Shown: one piece after another, positions 1 to 7,299 of the stretch
Numbering within the stretch: position 1 is the stretch's first letter
How the letters are laid out: the number at the start of each line of letters is the position of its first letter
Origin: Xylophilus ampelinus
GTDB taxonomy: Bacteria > Pseudomonadota > Gammaproteobacteria > Burkholderiales > Burkholderiaceae_C
Direction: 5' to 3'
Assembly: GCF_901875635.1 (NCBI RefSeq)
Contig: NZ_CABFMN010000149.1
Location: forward strand, 1-18,177
DNA length: 18,177 nucleotides
Notes under the pieces: generated by a model
Databases searched by the model: none
What the model was told of the DNA's origin: nothing
The model's input: the letters and a program-made list of their open reading frames with translations, nothing else
Made by a program: the position numbers and the translations under genes

Positions 1-110
1 CGCCCGAAGCGGCCCCGGCAGAAGCCGCTGTGGCGCCCCCCGCGCGCCGCCGCCCGGCCGCGAAAGAGCCGGCCGCCACCCGCCGCCCGCCCGCACGCAA
101 GGGCCGCTGA
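1..110 (+). CDS. C-terminal tail of an Ala/Pro/Arg-rich protein, probably a PhaE-like PHA synthase subunit (partial)
   Basis: Only the last 35 codons are in the window, read in the frame that starts at base 3 and ending at TGA 108-110. The visible residues are almost entirely Ala, Pro, Arg and Lys (for example PPARRRPAAK and ending ARKGR), a low-complexity basic tail like those seen on phasins and PHA-synthase accessory subunits. The stop is two bases before the ATG of a class III-type PHA synthase, so the two genes are almost certainly cotranscribed. Class III synthases need a PhaE subunit, usually encoded next to phaC, which makes PhaE the leading guess. A phasin or other granule-associated protein with a basic tail is equally compatible with so short a fragment. 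Confidence 0.5.
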   Translation, partial: PEAAPAEAAVAPPARRRPAAKEPAATRRPPARKGR

Positions 111-112
111 AC

Positions 113-1216
113 ATGGCCACCGAAACGAAGACCCGGGCGGAGAAGCCCGCCGCGCCCGATCTCGACTGGGTCGCCCGCGTGCGTGGCGAGATCGACCACG
201 CGGTGCAGCGCAGCATCAAGGGCGTGAACTACCTCGGCGCCGGCGCTGCCGCCGTGGGCACCACGCCGAAGGAGCTGGTGCACAGCGAAGGCACGCTCAG
301 CCTCTACCACTACCGGCCGATGGCCGATGAGATCTACCGCGTGCCGCTGCTGCTGGTGATGGCCACCACCAACCGGGCCTACATCTTCGACCTCGCACCC
401 GGGCAGAGCCTGGTCGAGCACCTGCTGCAGCGGGGCTACGACGTCTACGTGATGGACTGGAATCCGCCGCGCGCCGACGAGGCCGGCCTGCGGCTGGAGG
501 ACTACACGCAGCGCTTCATCCCCGAGTGCGTGCGGCGGGTGCAGGAGCGCTCGGGCGAGCAGGACGTGAACATCGTCGGCTATTGCTTCGGCGGCGTGCT
601 GTCGCTCATCTACGCCGCGTTGCATGCCGACGGGCCGCTGGCCAACCTGGTGTGCTTCACCACGCCCGTCGACTTCAGCCAGATGGCGCTGTTCCAGGCC
701 TGGTCGGACCGCAAGCACTTCAACGTCGACCGAATCGTCGATGCCAACGGCATCGTGCCGGCGCAGGTCATCACGGGCGGCTTCGACGCGCTGCGCCCCA
801 CCGGCCGCGTGAGCGGCGCGCTGCGCCTGTGGGACAACATGTGGAACGACGAGTACGTCAGGCAGTACCGCATGATGGACCGCTGGGGCACCGAGACGCT
901 GCCGCTGGCCGGCGCCTACTTCAAGCAGACCACCGAGCTGCTGATGTGGGAGAACGCACTCCACAAGGGCACGCTGAAGATCGGCGGCAGGACTGTCGAC
1001 CTCGGCCGCGTCCGCGTGCCGCTGCTGTCGGTGGTGGCCGAGCACGACCACATCGTGCCCTATGCCGCCGCCCATCCGCTGATGGAACAGGTCGGCTCCA
1101 CCGACAAGGAAGAGGTGATGCTCAAGGGCGGGCACGTCAGCCTCGTGGCCGGGCCCAATGCCGTCAAGCGCATGTGGCCCAAGCTCGACCAATGGCTCGG
1201 AGAACGATCGGTATGA
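113..1216 (+). CDS. phaC: Class III-type poly(3-hydroxyalkanoate) synthase PhaC / alpha-beta hydrolase
   Basis: The 367-residue protein has the size of class III PhaC (about 355 residues) rather than class I (about 590). It shows the modified lipase box G-Y-C-F-G-G with nucleophile Cys158, Asp312 in AEHDHIVP and His341 in KGGHVSLV, the Cys-Asp-His triad of PHA synthases at nearly the spacing of the Allochromatium enzyme. YDVYVMDWNPP (about residues 109-119) is also a family signature. The expected reaction is polymerisation of (R)-3-hydroxyacyl-CoA into polyester on granules, with a PhaE partner. ATG 113 follows the upstream stop by two bases and the stop overlaps the next ATG, so this is the middle of a coupled operon. 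Family assignment is firm; true polymerase activity is inferred. Confidence 0.85.
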   Translation: MATETKTRAEKPAAPDLDWVARVRGEIDHAVQRSIKGVNYLGAGAAAVGTTPKELVHSEGTLSLYHYRPMADEIYRVPLLLVMATTNRAYIFDLAPGQSLVEHLLQRGYDVYVMDWNPPRADEAGLRLEDYTQRFIPECVRRVQERSGEQDVNIVGYCFGGVLSLIYAALHADGPLANLVCFTTPVDFSQMALFQAWSDRKHFNVDRIVDANGIVPAQVITGGFDALRPTGRVSGALRLWDNMWNDEYVRQYRMMDRWGTETLPLAGAYFKQTTELLMWENALHKGTLKIGGRTVDLGRVRVPLLSVVAEHDHIVPYAAAHPLMEQVGSTDKEEVMLKGGHVSLVAGPNAVKRMWPKLDQWLGERSV

Positions 1217-1812
1217 CGACCCCGCAAGACCCCGCGCGCCAATACCCGCGGTTACTGACTCTCGACGGCAAGGCCGTGGCGATCGACGAACTGCGCGCCG
1301 GCGACGAGGCCGCGCTGCTCGCCTTCGCGCAGGCACTGCCGCCGCACGACCTGCTCTTCACCTACCGCGACATCAGCCAGCCGCGCGTGATCAAGGCCTG
1401 GCTGCGCGAGGCGGTGGAGCGCCGGCGCATGCCCAGCCTCGTGGCCCGCCTCGACGGGCAGATCGCCGGCTGCACTGCGTTGATCCACGACGACCTGTCG
1501 TGGTCGCCGCACGTGGGCGAGCTGCGCGTGGTGGTGGGGCCGGCCGCGCGCGGCCTGGGCCTGGGTCGGCAGCTGATCCAGGACTGCTTCGCGCAGGCCC
1601 TCGCGCTGGGCCTGGAGAAGCTCACGGCGCAGATGACCACCGACCAGACCAGCGCCATCGCCATGTTCGAGAGCCTGGGCTTCCGGCCCGAGGCGCTGCT
1701 GGCGGGCCATGTGCGCGGCCGCGACGGCAGCACGCACGACGTGGTGGTGCTGAGCCACCACGTGGCCGAGGTGGCGGCGCGTCTCGAGGCGTACGGCGTG
1801 GGTACGGGCTGA
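1213..1812 (+). CDS. GNAT-family N-acetyltransferase
   Basis: The 199-residue protein has a GNAT fold. Acetyl-CoA-binding motif A appears as LRVVVGPAARGLGLGRQLI, with the R-G-L-G-L-G pyrophosphate loop at residues 113-118. A later segment, AIAMFESLGFRPEA, is the usual motif B strand-helix (N/A-x-x-x-F/Y-E-x-x-G-F). The start ATG at 1213 overlaps the phaC stop in an ATGA arrangement, giving translational coupling; a longer reading of this frame upstream lies antisense-free but inside phaC in another frame and is not credible. The acceptor substrate cannot be told. The link to phaC is conserved-looking but unexplained: it might modify a small metabolite or a protein of the granule system. Confidence 0.85.
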   Translation: MTTPQDPARQYPRLLTLDGKAVAIDELRAGDEAALLAFAQALPPHDLLFTYRDISQPRVIKAWLREAVERRRMPSLVARLDGQIAGCTALIHDDLSWSPHVGELRVVVGPAARGLGLGRQLIQDCFAQALALGLEKLTAQMTTDQTSAIAMFESLGFRPEALLAGHVRGRDGSTHDVVVLSHHVAEVAARLEAYGVGTG

Positions 1813-1820
1813 CACTGGGG

Positions 1821-1942
1821 CGGACAGCCGGACGCAGAGGACACAAAAATCGCGCAGAGGATGCAAAAGGAAGAACAAATCTTCAAGGCTGTTCTTCTGC
1901 GTCCTCTACGAAATCTTCGCGTCCTCTGCGTCCGGCTGTCCG
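1821..1942. repeat. Large intergenic inverted repeat with 22-bp perfect outer arms
   Basis: Bases 1821-1842 (starting CGGACAGCCGGACGCAGAGG) are the exact reverse complement of 1921-1942. Inside, the motif GCAGAGGAY occurs twice in the left arm (1834 and 1854, 20 bp apart) and its complement GTCCTCTRCG twice in the right arm (1901 and 1921, again 20 bp apart). AAGAAC 1871-1876 pairs with GTTCTT 1891-1896 near the centre. The whole element could form one long imperfect hairpin. From memory, CGTCCTCTGCG-type palindromes of this kind are frequent between genes in Variovorax-like genomes, so it is probably a dispersed repeat, possibly acting as an RNA hairpin between the GNAT and SDR genes. Confidence 0.85.
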
Positions 1943-1965
1943 GCCCCGCATTCGACAACGATTCC

Positions 1966-1971
1966 AAGGAG
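1966..1971 (+). promoter_or_regulatory. Ribosome binding site AAGGAG for the SDR gene
   Basis: AAGGAG lies eight bases before the ATG at 1980 and fixes the start, rejecting in-frame starts further upstream inside the inverted repeat and the GNAT gene. Confidence 0.8.
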
Positions 1972-1979
1972 ACAACAGC

Positions 1980-2750
1980 ATGGATCTGGGCGCAATGCTC
2001 AAGGGCAAGGGCGTGCTCGTCACGGGCGCATCGAGCGGGCTGGGCGCGCACTTCGCACGGCTGGCGGCACGCAACGGCGCGCGCGTCGTGATCGCGGCGC
2101 GGCGCAAGGCAAAGCTCGAGGCGCTGGCCACCGAACTGAAGGCGCTGGGCGCCGCGGGCGTGCTGGTGCTCGAGATGGACGTCGGCGACGACACCGCCAT
2201 CCGCGCCGGCTTCGAGGCCATCGATGCCGACGGCGGCCCGGTCGACGTGGTGGTCAACAACGCCGGCGTCGGCGGCGACGGCGCCGCCATCGACATGAGT
2301 CCGGCCGACTTCGACAGCACCATCCAGATCAACCTGCGCGGCGTGTGGCTCACCGCCACCGAGGCCGCGCGGCGCTGGCGCGACGCGAAACGGGGCGGCG
2401 CCATCATCAACATCGCCTCCATCCTGGGCGAGCGCGTCATGCACCATGTGGTGCCGTATGCGGCCACCAAGGCCGCCGTGATCCAGATGACCAAGGGCCT
2501 GGCGCTCGAATGGGCGCGCTACGGCATCCGCGTGAACGCGATCGCGCCGGGCTACATCCTCACCGACATCAACGATGCCTACTTCGCCACCGAGGCGGGG
2601 CAGGCCATGATCAAGCGCGTGCCCATGCGCCGGCTCGGCAAGGCCGAGGAACTCGACGGCGCCTGGCTGCTGCTGGCCACCGAGGCGTCCTCGTGGATGA
2701 CCGGCTCGGTCATCGCGGTCGACGGTGGCCACCTGGTGTCTTCGTTGTGA
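1980..2750 (+). CDS. Short-chain dehydrogenase/reductase (FabG-like classical SDR)
   Basis: The 256-residue product is a complete classical SDR. The nucleotide-binding motif TGASSGLG is at residues 15-22, NNAG at 93-96, and the catalytic Ser147, Tyr160 and Lys164 (YAATK) are all present. The C-terminal WMTGSVIAVDGGH is the usual SDR ending. Arg-rich AARRKAK after the second strand hints at NADP(H) preference, which is inference. The enzyme should interconvert a hydroxyl and a ketone; a 3-oxoacyl/3-hydroxyacyl substrate is possible given the PHA and hydroxyacyl genes nearby, but SDR specificity is not readable from sequence. Its stop overlaps the GTG of the following esterase. Confidence 0.9.
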   Translation: MDLGAMLKGKGVLVTGASSGLGAHFARLAARNGARVVIAARRKAKLEALATELKALGAAGVLVLEMDVGDDTAIRAGFEAIDADGGPVDVVVNNAGVGGDGAAIDMSPADFDSTIQINLRGVWLTATEAARRWRDAKRGGAIINIASILGERVMHHVVPYAATKAAVIQMTKGLALEWARYGIRVNAIAPGYILTDINDAYFATEAGQAMIKRVPMRRLGKAEELDGAWLLLATEASSWMTGSVIAVDGGHLVSSL

Positions 2751-4027
2751 CCTCCGTGCGCACGTTGCCCGCCGGTCCGGGATTGCCGCGCACGCTGCGC
2801 GCACCGAAGCCCGACCCCGAGGCCCAGGTGCTGCTGCGCAGCCTGAACCTCGTCGCGCGCCGCTCGGCCGGCCAGGTGCCGGGCGTGGCCGCGATGCGGC
2901 GGCGCTGGCACCTGATGTCCACGCTCATGGCGCGGCGCGTGCCGCTGCCGCGGGTGGACAACCACCGCGTTCCCGGCCCTGGCGGCACGCTGGCGCTGCG
3001 GCTGTTCCGCCCAGCGGCGGCAGAAGCGGGTGCGGTCCGGCCGCTCTTCCTGTGGCTGCACGGCGGCGGCTTCACGGTCGGCAACCTGGCCACGGCCGAT
3101 GCGATCTGCCGCCACATCGCCGAACGCAGCGGCGCCGTCGTCGCCACGGTGCGCTATCGGCTCGCGCCCGAGCACGACCTGCACGCCGGCCGCGACGATG
3201 CGCTGGCCGCGCTCGACTGGCTGCGTGCACACGCGGTGCGGCTGGGCCTCGACGCCGACCGCATTGCGCTGGGCGGCGATTCGGCCGGCGGCAACATCGC
3301 GGCCGCGCTGGCCCAGCGCCTCGCCGAGCGCGCCGATGAGGCGCCGCCGCGTCTGCAGGTGCTGGTCTACCCCGCCACCAACCTGCGTGATGCGTACCCC
3401 TCGCGCGCGCAGAACGCAGAGGGTTTCCTGCTCACGGAGGAATCCATCCGCTGGTTCGACGCACAGGTCGCCACGCATCCGCACGACCTGGACGACCCGC
3501 GCCTGTCGCCGGCCCTGGCGCCGAGCCTCGCCGGGCTGCCCCCCGCGCTGGTGCTGACGGCCGGCTTCGACCCGATCCGCGACGACGGCCTGGCCTACGC
3601 CGCGCGTCTGCGCGCCGACGGCGTGCCCGTGCAACTGCTGCACTACGCCGGCCAGTTCCACGGCTTCCTCAACTTCGACGCCGTGTTGCGCGCCGCGCGC
3701 GATGCGCTCGACCGCATCGGCGACGCGCTCGCGGCGGCTCTCCAGCGCAGCGTCATGGTGCAGCCCGACTGCACGCTCGAGCTGGGCGCCACCGCGCGCA
3801 CACCTGCGTTGCTGGGCCCCTGGGTGCCGCAATGGGTGACTGGCGGGCTGATGGCCGGCGAGTGGCTGGAGCGCTCGCGCAACCGCGTGCTGGGCGCTTT
3901 CGTGCCGGCGGGGCTTGACGGCTGGTTCGTGCTCGCAAAGCCCTGGGCGCAGCCGGCCACACAGCTGCGTGAGCAGATCGCGGTGGCCTATGCGCCGCTG
4001 GAAGCGCAGCGCACCTTCTTTCGTTAG
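2747..4027 (+). CDS. HSL-family alpha/beta hydrolase (esterase/lipase) with an extra C-terminal domain
   Basis: The 426-residue protein carries the hormone-sensitive-lipase signature: oxyanion motif HGGGF at 105-109, nucleophile box GDSAGG with Ser179, and acid/base residues Asp275 (GFDPIRDDG) and His305 (QFHGF). The HSL catalytic domain ends near residue 325. About 100 further residues follow that I do not recognise and that ordinary members of about 310 residues lack. GTG 2747 overlaps the SDR stop (GTGA), so translation is probably coupled; there is no clear Shine-Dalgarno and GTG 2756 is an alternative. No signal peptide is evident, so it likely acts in the cytoplasm on short or medium acyl esters. 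Confidence 0.85.
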   Translation: MTSVRTLPAGPGLPRTLRAPKPDPEAQVLLRSLNLVARRSAGQVPGVAAMRRRWHLMSTLMARRVPLPRVDNHRVPGPGGTLALRLFRPAAAEAGAVRPLFLWLHGGGFTVGNLATADAICRHIAERSGAVVATVRYRLAPEHDLHAGRDDALAALDWLRAHAVRLGLDADRIALGGDSAGGNIAAALAQRLAERADEAPPRLQVLVYPATNLRDAYPSRAQNAEGFLLTEESIRWFDAQVATHPHDLDDPRLSPALAPSLAGLPPALVLTAGFDPIRDDGLAYAARLRADGVPVQLLHYAGQFHGFLNFDAVLRAARDALDRIGDALAAALQRSVMVQPDCTLELGATARTPALLGPWVPQWVTGGLMAGEWLERSRNRVLGAFVPAGLDGWFVLAKPWAQPATQLREQIAVAYAPLEAQRTFFR

Positions 4028-4091
4028 ATTTCAAGCCAAATTGGCCTGCAGCGCCCGTGGGGCGGGCGCGAGAAGCTATCAATTTCGTAGC
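4028..4091 (+). repeat. Dispersed two-hairpin intergenic repeat, copy 1
   Basis: This 64-bp element starts immediately after the esterase stop codon. It contains a perfect GC stem GCGCCCG (4051-4057) / CGGGCGC (4063-4069) with loop TGGGG, then a second small stem GCTA (4075-4078) / TAGC (4088-4091). A second copy of the same length lies at 16428-16491 (about 50 of 64 positions identical). Both copies sit between convergent genes in the same orientation, so a role in 3' end formation or transcript protection is plausible. I recall similar elements starting with TCAAGCCAAATTGGCC as widespread in Comamonadaceae. Confidence 0.8.
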
Positions 4092-4130
4092 AAAAGGGCC
4101 CCGGCCCGACGGTCCGGAGGCGCCTCGCAA

Positions 4131-4150
4131 AGCGCCCCGCAAGCGGGCGC
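4131..4150. terminator. Possible terminator hairpin between convergent genes
   Basis: AGCGCCCCGCAAGCGGGCGC can fold with CCCGC (4136-4140) pairing GCGGG (4143-4147) and outer GC pairs around a bulge. It lies between the convergent esterase and Bug genes. There is no U-tract, so intrinsic termination is uncertain. Confidence 0.3.
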
Positions 4151-4176
4151 CGGGCGATGTGTGACAGCTTTGCTCT

Positions 4177-5160
4177 TCAGTCCAGCGTGATGCCGCCCAT
4201 GTCCTTCACGACCTTGCCCCAGCGCTCGGTGTCGGCGCGCACCAGCTCGTCGAACTTCGCGCCGGCCAGGCCCGTGGCCTCGTAGCCCAGCTCGGCCATG
4301 CTGGCCTTCAGGTCGGCTTCCTGCAGCACCTTGTTCAAGGTGGACGCGAGCTTGTCGACCGCCTCCTTGGGCGCCTTGGCCGGCGCGAAGATGCCGAGCC
4401 AGCCGGTCATGCCGGCCATGCCCGGAAAGCCCGCCTCGGTGAAGGTGGGCACCTCGGGCAGGGCGGGGTTGCGCCTGGCACCGGTCTGCGCGAGCGCGCG
4501 CACCTTGCCGCCCTTGATGAGGCCGGCCGAGGAACCGAGGTCGGCGATCACCGCCGTGATCTGCCCGGCCATCAAGTCGGTCAGCGCCGGTGCCGCGCCC
4601 TTGAAGGGCACGTGCAGCAGCTCGATCTTCGCGTCCTTGGCATAGGCCACGCCCATCAGGTGGCCGGTGGTCGCGTTGCCGTAGGAGCCGAAGCTCGCGC
4701 TGCCGGGCTTGGCCTTGGCGGCGGCGTTGAACTCGGCCAGGCTCTTCGACGGGTTGGTGGCGTTGACCAGCAGCAGCAAGGGCGTGTTGCCCGCCTGCGC
4801 GACCGGCTGGAAGTCCTTGGCCGGGTTGTAGGGCAGCTTCTTGTAGACGTGCGGGTTGACGTTCATCGACGAGCCCGCGGTGAAGAGAATCGTGTAGCCG
4901 TCGGGCGCGGCCTTGGCCACCGCGTCGAGGCCGATGATGGCGCCCGCGCCCGGCTTGTTGTCGATGACCACCTGCTGACCGAGCGCATCGCCGAGCTTGC
5001 GGCCGACCTGGCGCGCGATGGCGTCGACGCCGCCGCCCGCCGCGTAGGGCACGACCATGCGGATCGGTCGGTCGGGGTAGCCGGCGGCCTGGGCGGGACC
5101 GAAGGCGAGCAGGCCGGCGGCGCCGAGCGCGCCGGCGGCGATGAAGGTGGAACGCTTCAC
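4177..5160 (-). CDS. Bug-family periplasmic solute receptor (TctC-like), copy 1
   Basis: The 327-residue protein is a typical Bug/TctC receptor. GTG at 5160 gives a signal peptide (KRSTFIAAGALGAAG, cleavage likely after AQA at residue 25), preceded by a good AGGAG at suitable distance. The mature start YPDRPIRMVVPYAAGG and the later DNKPGAGAIIGLDAV are the two family signature segments that form the carboxylate-binding pocket. Bug proteins bind organic acids or small amides in the periplasm and feed tripartite TctAB transporters or sense ligands; no TctA/TctB gene is in the window, which is usual for these orphan receptors. It lies alone between the esterase and the AraC regulator, so the ligand is unknown. 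Confidence 0.92.
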   Translation of the reverse strand: MKRSTFIAAGALGAAGLLAFGPAQAAGYPDRPIRMVVPYAAGGGVDAIARQVGRKLGDALGQQVVIDNKPGAGAIIGLDAVAKAAPDGYTILFTAGSSMNVNPHVYKKLPYNPAKDFQPVAQAGNTPLLLLVNATNPSKSLAEFNAAAKAKPGSASFGSYGNATTGHLMGVAYAKDAKIELLHVPFKGAAPALTDLMAGQITAVIADLGSSAGLIKGGKVRALAQTGARRNPALPEVPTFTEAGFPGMAGMTGWLGIFAPAKAPKEAVDKLASTLNKVLQEADLKASMAELGYEATGLAGAKFDELVRADTERWGKVVKDMGGITLD

Positions 5161-5311
5161 GGGGGTGTCTCCTGAGTCGATGGCTGCTTGCCGCAGCCGA
5201 GGGTGCGAGCGGCCATTGTTCAGGCGGGGCTCCGGCCGACCAAGACGAAGCGCGGTCACAAACCGGTGCCCACCGGCCAGCGGCCCCCGGGAAAACACGG
5301 GGCTGCGGCCC

Positions 5312-6379
5312 CTACCTGCGGAAGTCGCTCGGGCTGCGCTGCGTCCAGCGCCGGAAGGCGTGGCGGAAGTTGGCCGCATCGCTGAAGCCCAGCGTGCCCG
5401 CGATGTCGTCGATGCTCATGCGCGTGTTGCGCAGGTATTCCTTGGCCAGGTGGCTGCGCACGTCGTCCAGGATCTCCTTGTACGACGTGCCCTGCTGCGT
5501 GAGGTGCCGGCGCAGCGTGCGCGAACTGGTGTTGAGCTTGTGCGCCAGCGCCTCCATGTCGTCGAACTGGCCGGGCGTCTCCATCAGCAGGTTGTAGACG
5601 CGCCGCGTCACGCCGCTGGCGGTCTTGGCCTCGACCAGCAGGCGTTCGCACACCTCGGTCGCCATCGCCACCGTGATCGGGTTGCGGTACGCCGCGGGGC
5701 GGTCGAGTTCGGTGGCCGGGTAGCGCAGCTCGTTGCAGGGCTGCTCGAAGTCGCCGTCGACGCCGAAGTGGCGGCGGTACAGCGCATGGTGCGCCGGCCT
5801 GGGGAAGCGCATGCGCAGCCGGCTCAGCGCGAAGTCGGGGCCGAGCATGTCGCGCGCCAGCGTCTGGTGGATGCCGAACTGGAATTCGACCAGGAAGCGG
5901 TACAACGGATCGTCCACGTCCAGGCCCGACACCTCGTCGAAACGCCAAACGCCTTCGCTGCGGCCGGCCTCGGCTTCCTCGCGGAACTGCAGTGACACGG
6001 TGGGCGTGGCCAGGCGGTGGAAGCGCGTCGCCATCTGCGTCACCTCGCGCAGCGTGCCGCAGCACAGCAGTGCGTAGCCGTACATGCCGTAGCTGGACAC
6101 CCGCATGCGCGCGCCCGCGCGAAAAGGCAGCTCGGGGTCGGCCGTGGCCGCCATGCCGTTGCGGCACACGGTGAGGAACTGGCGGATCGAGGTGCGCAGC
6201 GTGGTGCTGTGCAGCTCGCCGGCCTGCAGGCCCGTGCGGGCGAGTGCTGCCTCGGCGCCCACGCCCGACTCGGCGAGCGTCTCGACCAGCGTGGCGATCT
6301 TGTAGGGGGGATAGACGCGCTCGTCGGCCAGCGGGAGCGGCGACGCGCTGCGGGTCACGGAATCGGGAACACCCTGCAT
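5312..6379 (-). CDS. AraC-family transcriptional regulator with N-terminal arabinose-binding-type domain
   Basis: The 355-residue product has a C-terminal AraC DNA-binding domain (about residues 275-355) with both helix-turn-helix units, the second including MSIDDIAGTLGFSDAANFRHAF. The N-terminal part, with SSYGMYGYALLCCGTLREV near residues 95-113, matches the PF12625-type ligand domain found in OruR-like regulators. ATG 6379 is preferred; the same frame is open 54 codons further upstream but that part has atypical composition. It is divergent from the acetoacetate decarboxylase-like gene with a 176-bp shared promoter region, so control of that operon is likely. The Bug gene lies downstream on the same strand. 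Confidence 0.88.
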   Translation of the reverse strand: MQGVPDSVTRSASPLPLADERVYPPYKIATLVETLAESGVGAEAALARTGLQAGELHSTTLRTSIRQFLTVCRNGMAATADPELPFRAGARMRVSSYGMYGYALLCCGTLREVTQMATRFHRLATPTVSLQFREEAEAGRSEGVWRFDEVSGLDVDDPLYRFLVEFQFGIHQTLARDMLGPDFALSRLRMRFPRPAHHALYRRHFGVDGDFEQPCNELRYPATELDRPAAYRNPITVAMATEVCERLLVEAKTASGVTRRVYNLLMETPGQFDDMEALAHKLNTSSRTLRRHLTQQGTSYKEILDDVRSHLAKEYLRNTRMSIDDIAGTLGFSDAANFRHAFRRWTQRSPSDFRR

Positions 6380-6555
6380 GGTTGGTGTGGCGCGGTCCAA
6401 GGCGTGGCGACGGGAAAGGTGCAGCGGGCAGGGCGCTGCGGCGCAGGCGGCTGTCCGGAACTCACCCCATCTTAGCCGCCGAAAACCTGTCGCCTGGCCC
6501 CGTGGCACTCGCAGAATCCCGCATACGACAGGAGACAACAAGGCACCGCCGGACC
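6380..6555. promoter_or_regulatory. Divergent promoter region between the araC-type and adc-type genes
   Basis: This 176-bp gap must hold the start signals of both divergent genes. I see no convincing sigma-70 boxes. A 7-bp inverted repeat CCTGTCG (6486-6492) / CGACAGG (6526-6532) is present, and its right arm overlaps the AGGAGACA motif at 6530-6537 upstream of the decarboxylase gene. Confidence 0.45.
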
Positions 6556-7299
6556 ATGAAGATCGACGAACTGTTCAAGCAGGTCAGCACGCCGCTGGGC
6601 GCACCGGCCTTCCCGCGCGGGCCCTACCGCTTCCACAACCGCGAATACCTCAACATCACCTACCGCACCGACCCCGAGGCGCTGCGCAAGGTGGTGCCCG
6701 AGCCGCTGGAGATCGAGGATCCGCTGGTGCGCTTCGAGGTCATGCGCATGCCCGACACCACGGGCCTGGGCAACTACACCGAATGCGGGCAGGCCGTCGT
6801 CGTGCGGTTGGGCCAGGAGAAAGGCGAGTACCTGCACGCGATGTACGTGGACAACCACCCGGCCATCGCCAGCGGACGTGAGGTGAGCGCCTTCCCCAAG
6901 AAGCTCGGCGCGCCGAAACTCTACGTCGACTCCGACACGCTGGTCGGCACGCTCGACTACGGCAGCCTGCGCATCGCGCAGGCCACCATGGGCTACAAGC
7001 ACCAGCCGCTGAGCGTGGAGGACGCGAAGGCCGAGATCTGCGTGCCGACTTTCATGCTCAAGCTCATGCGAGGCTACGACCGGCAGATGCGCATCTGCGA
7101 ACTCGTGCGCGCCCAGATCCAGGACATCGAGATCAAGTTCGCCTTCAAGGGCCCGGCGCGGCTGCAGCTCTTCGAGCATGTGCTCGCGCCGATGGCCGAC
7201 TTCCCGGTGCGCGAGATCGTGGCGGCGAGCCACATCCTGGCGGACCTGTCCCTCACGCCACCGACCGTGGTGCACGACTACCTGGCGAACCGATCATGA
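6556..7299 (+). CDS. adc: Acetoacetate decarboxylase family protein
   Basis: The 247-residue product matches the length of acetoacetate decarboxylase (about 246). The motif EVSAFPKKLGAPKL places Lys115 and Lys116 exactly where the Schiff-base lysine and its pKa-lowering neighbour sit in the Clostridium enzyme. The N-terminal GPYRFHNREYLNITYRTD and the acidic EPLEIEDPLV are also typical. The reaction would be acetoacetate (or a related beta-keto acid) to ketone plus CO2 in the cytoplasm. No alternative start lies between the AGGAG at 6530 and ATG 6556, leaving an unusually long 21-base spacing. Its stop overlaps the next ATG (ATGA), so the two proteins are probably made together. Paralogues with other keto-acid substrates exist. 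Confidence 0.88.
   Translation: MKIDELFKQVSTPLGAPAFPRGPYRFHNREYLNITYRTDPEALRKVVPEPLEIEDPLVRFEVMRMPDTTGLGNYTECGQAVVVRLGQEKGEYLHAMYVDNHPAIASGREVSAFPKKLGAPKLYVDSDTLVGTLDYGSLRIAQATMGYKHQPLSVEDAKAEICVPTFMLKLMRGYDRQMRICELVRAQIQDIEIKFAFKGPARLQLFEHVLAPMADFPVREIVAASHILADLSLTPPTVVHDYLANRS

Noticed and set aside
1252..2804. Long open frames on the minus strand opposite the GNAT and SDR genes
   Set aside because: Their translations are His/Arg/Ala-rich with no domain, and they lie fully antisense to genes with complete catalytic motifs; such open frames are a by-product of high GC.
2579..3832. Long minus-strand frame opposite the esterase
   Set aside because: Composition is Arg/Gln/Gly-biased without motifs, while the plus strand has the full HSL signature.
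5161..5379. Longer start for Bug copy 1
   Set aside because: A signal peptide with a good AGGAG begins at GTG 5160; the upstream extension would bury the signal peptide.
6380..6541. N-terminal extension of the AraC regulator to 409 residues
   Set aside because: The added 54 residues are Arg/Cys-rich with no similarity to the family and would fill the divergent promoter; ATG 6379 gives the normal length.
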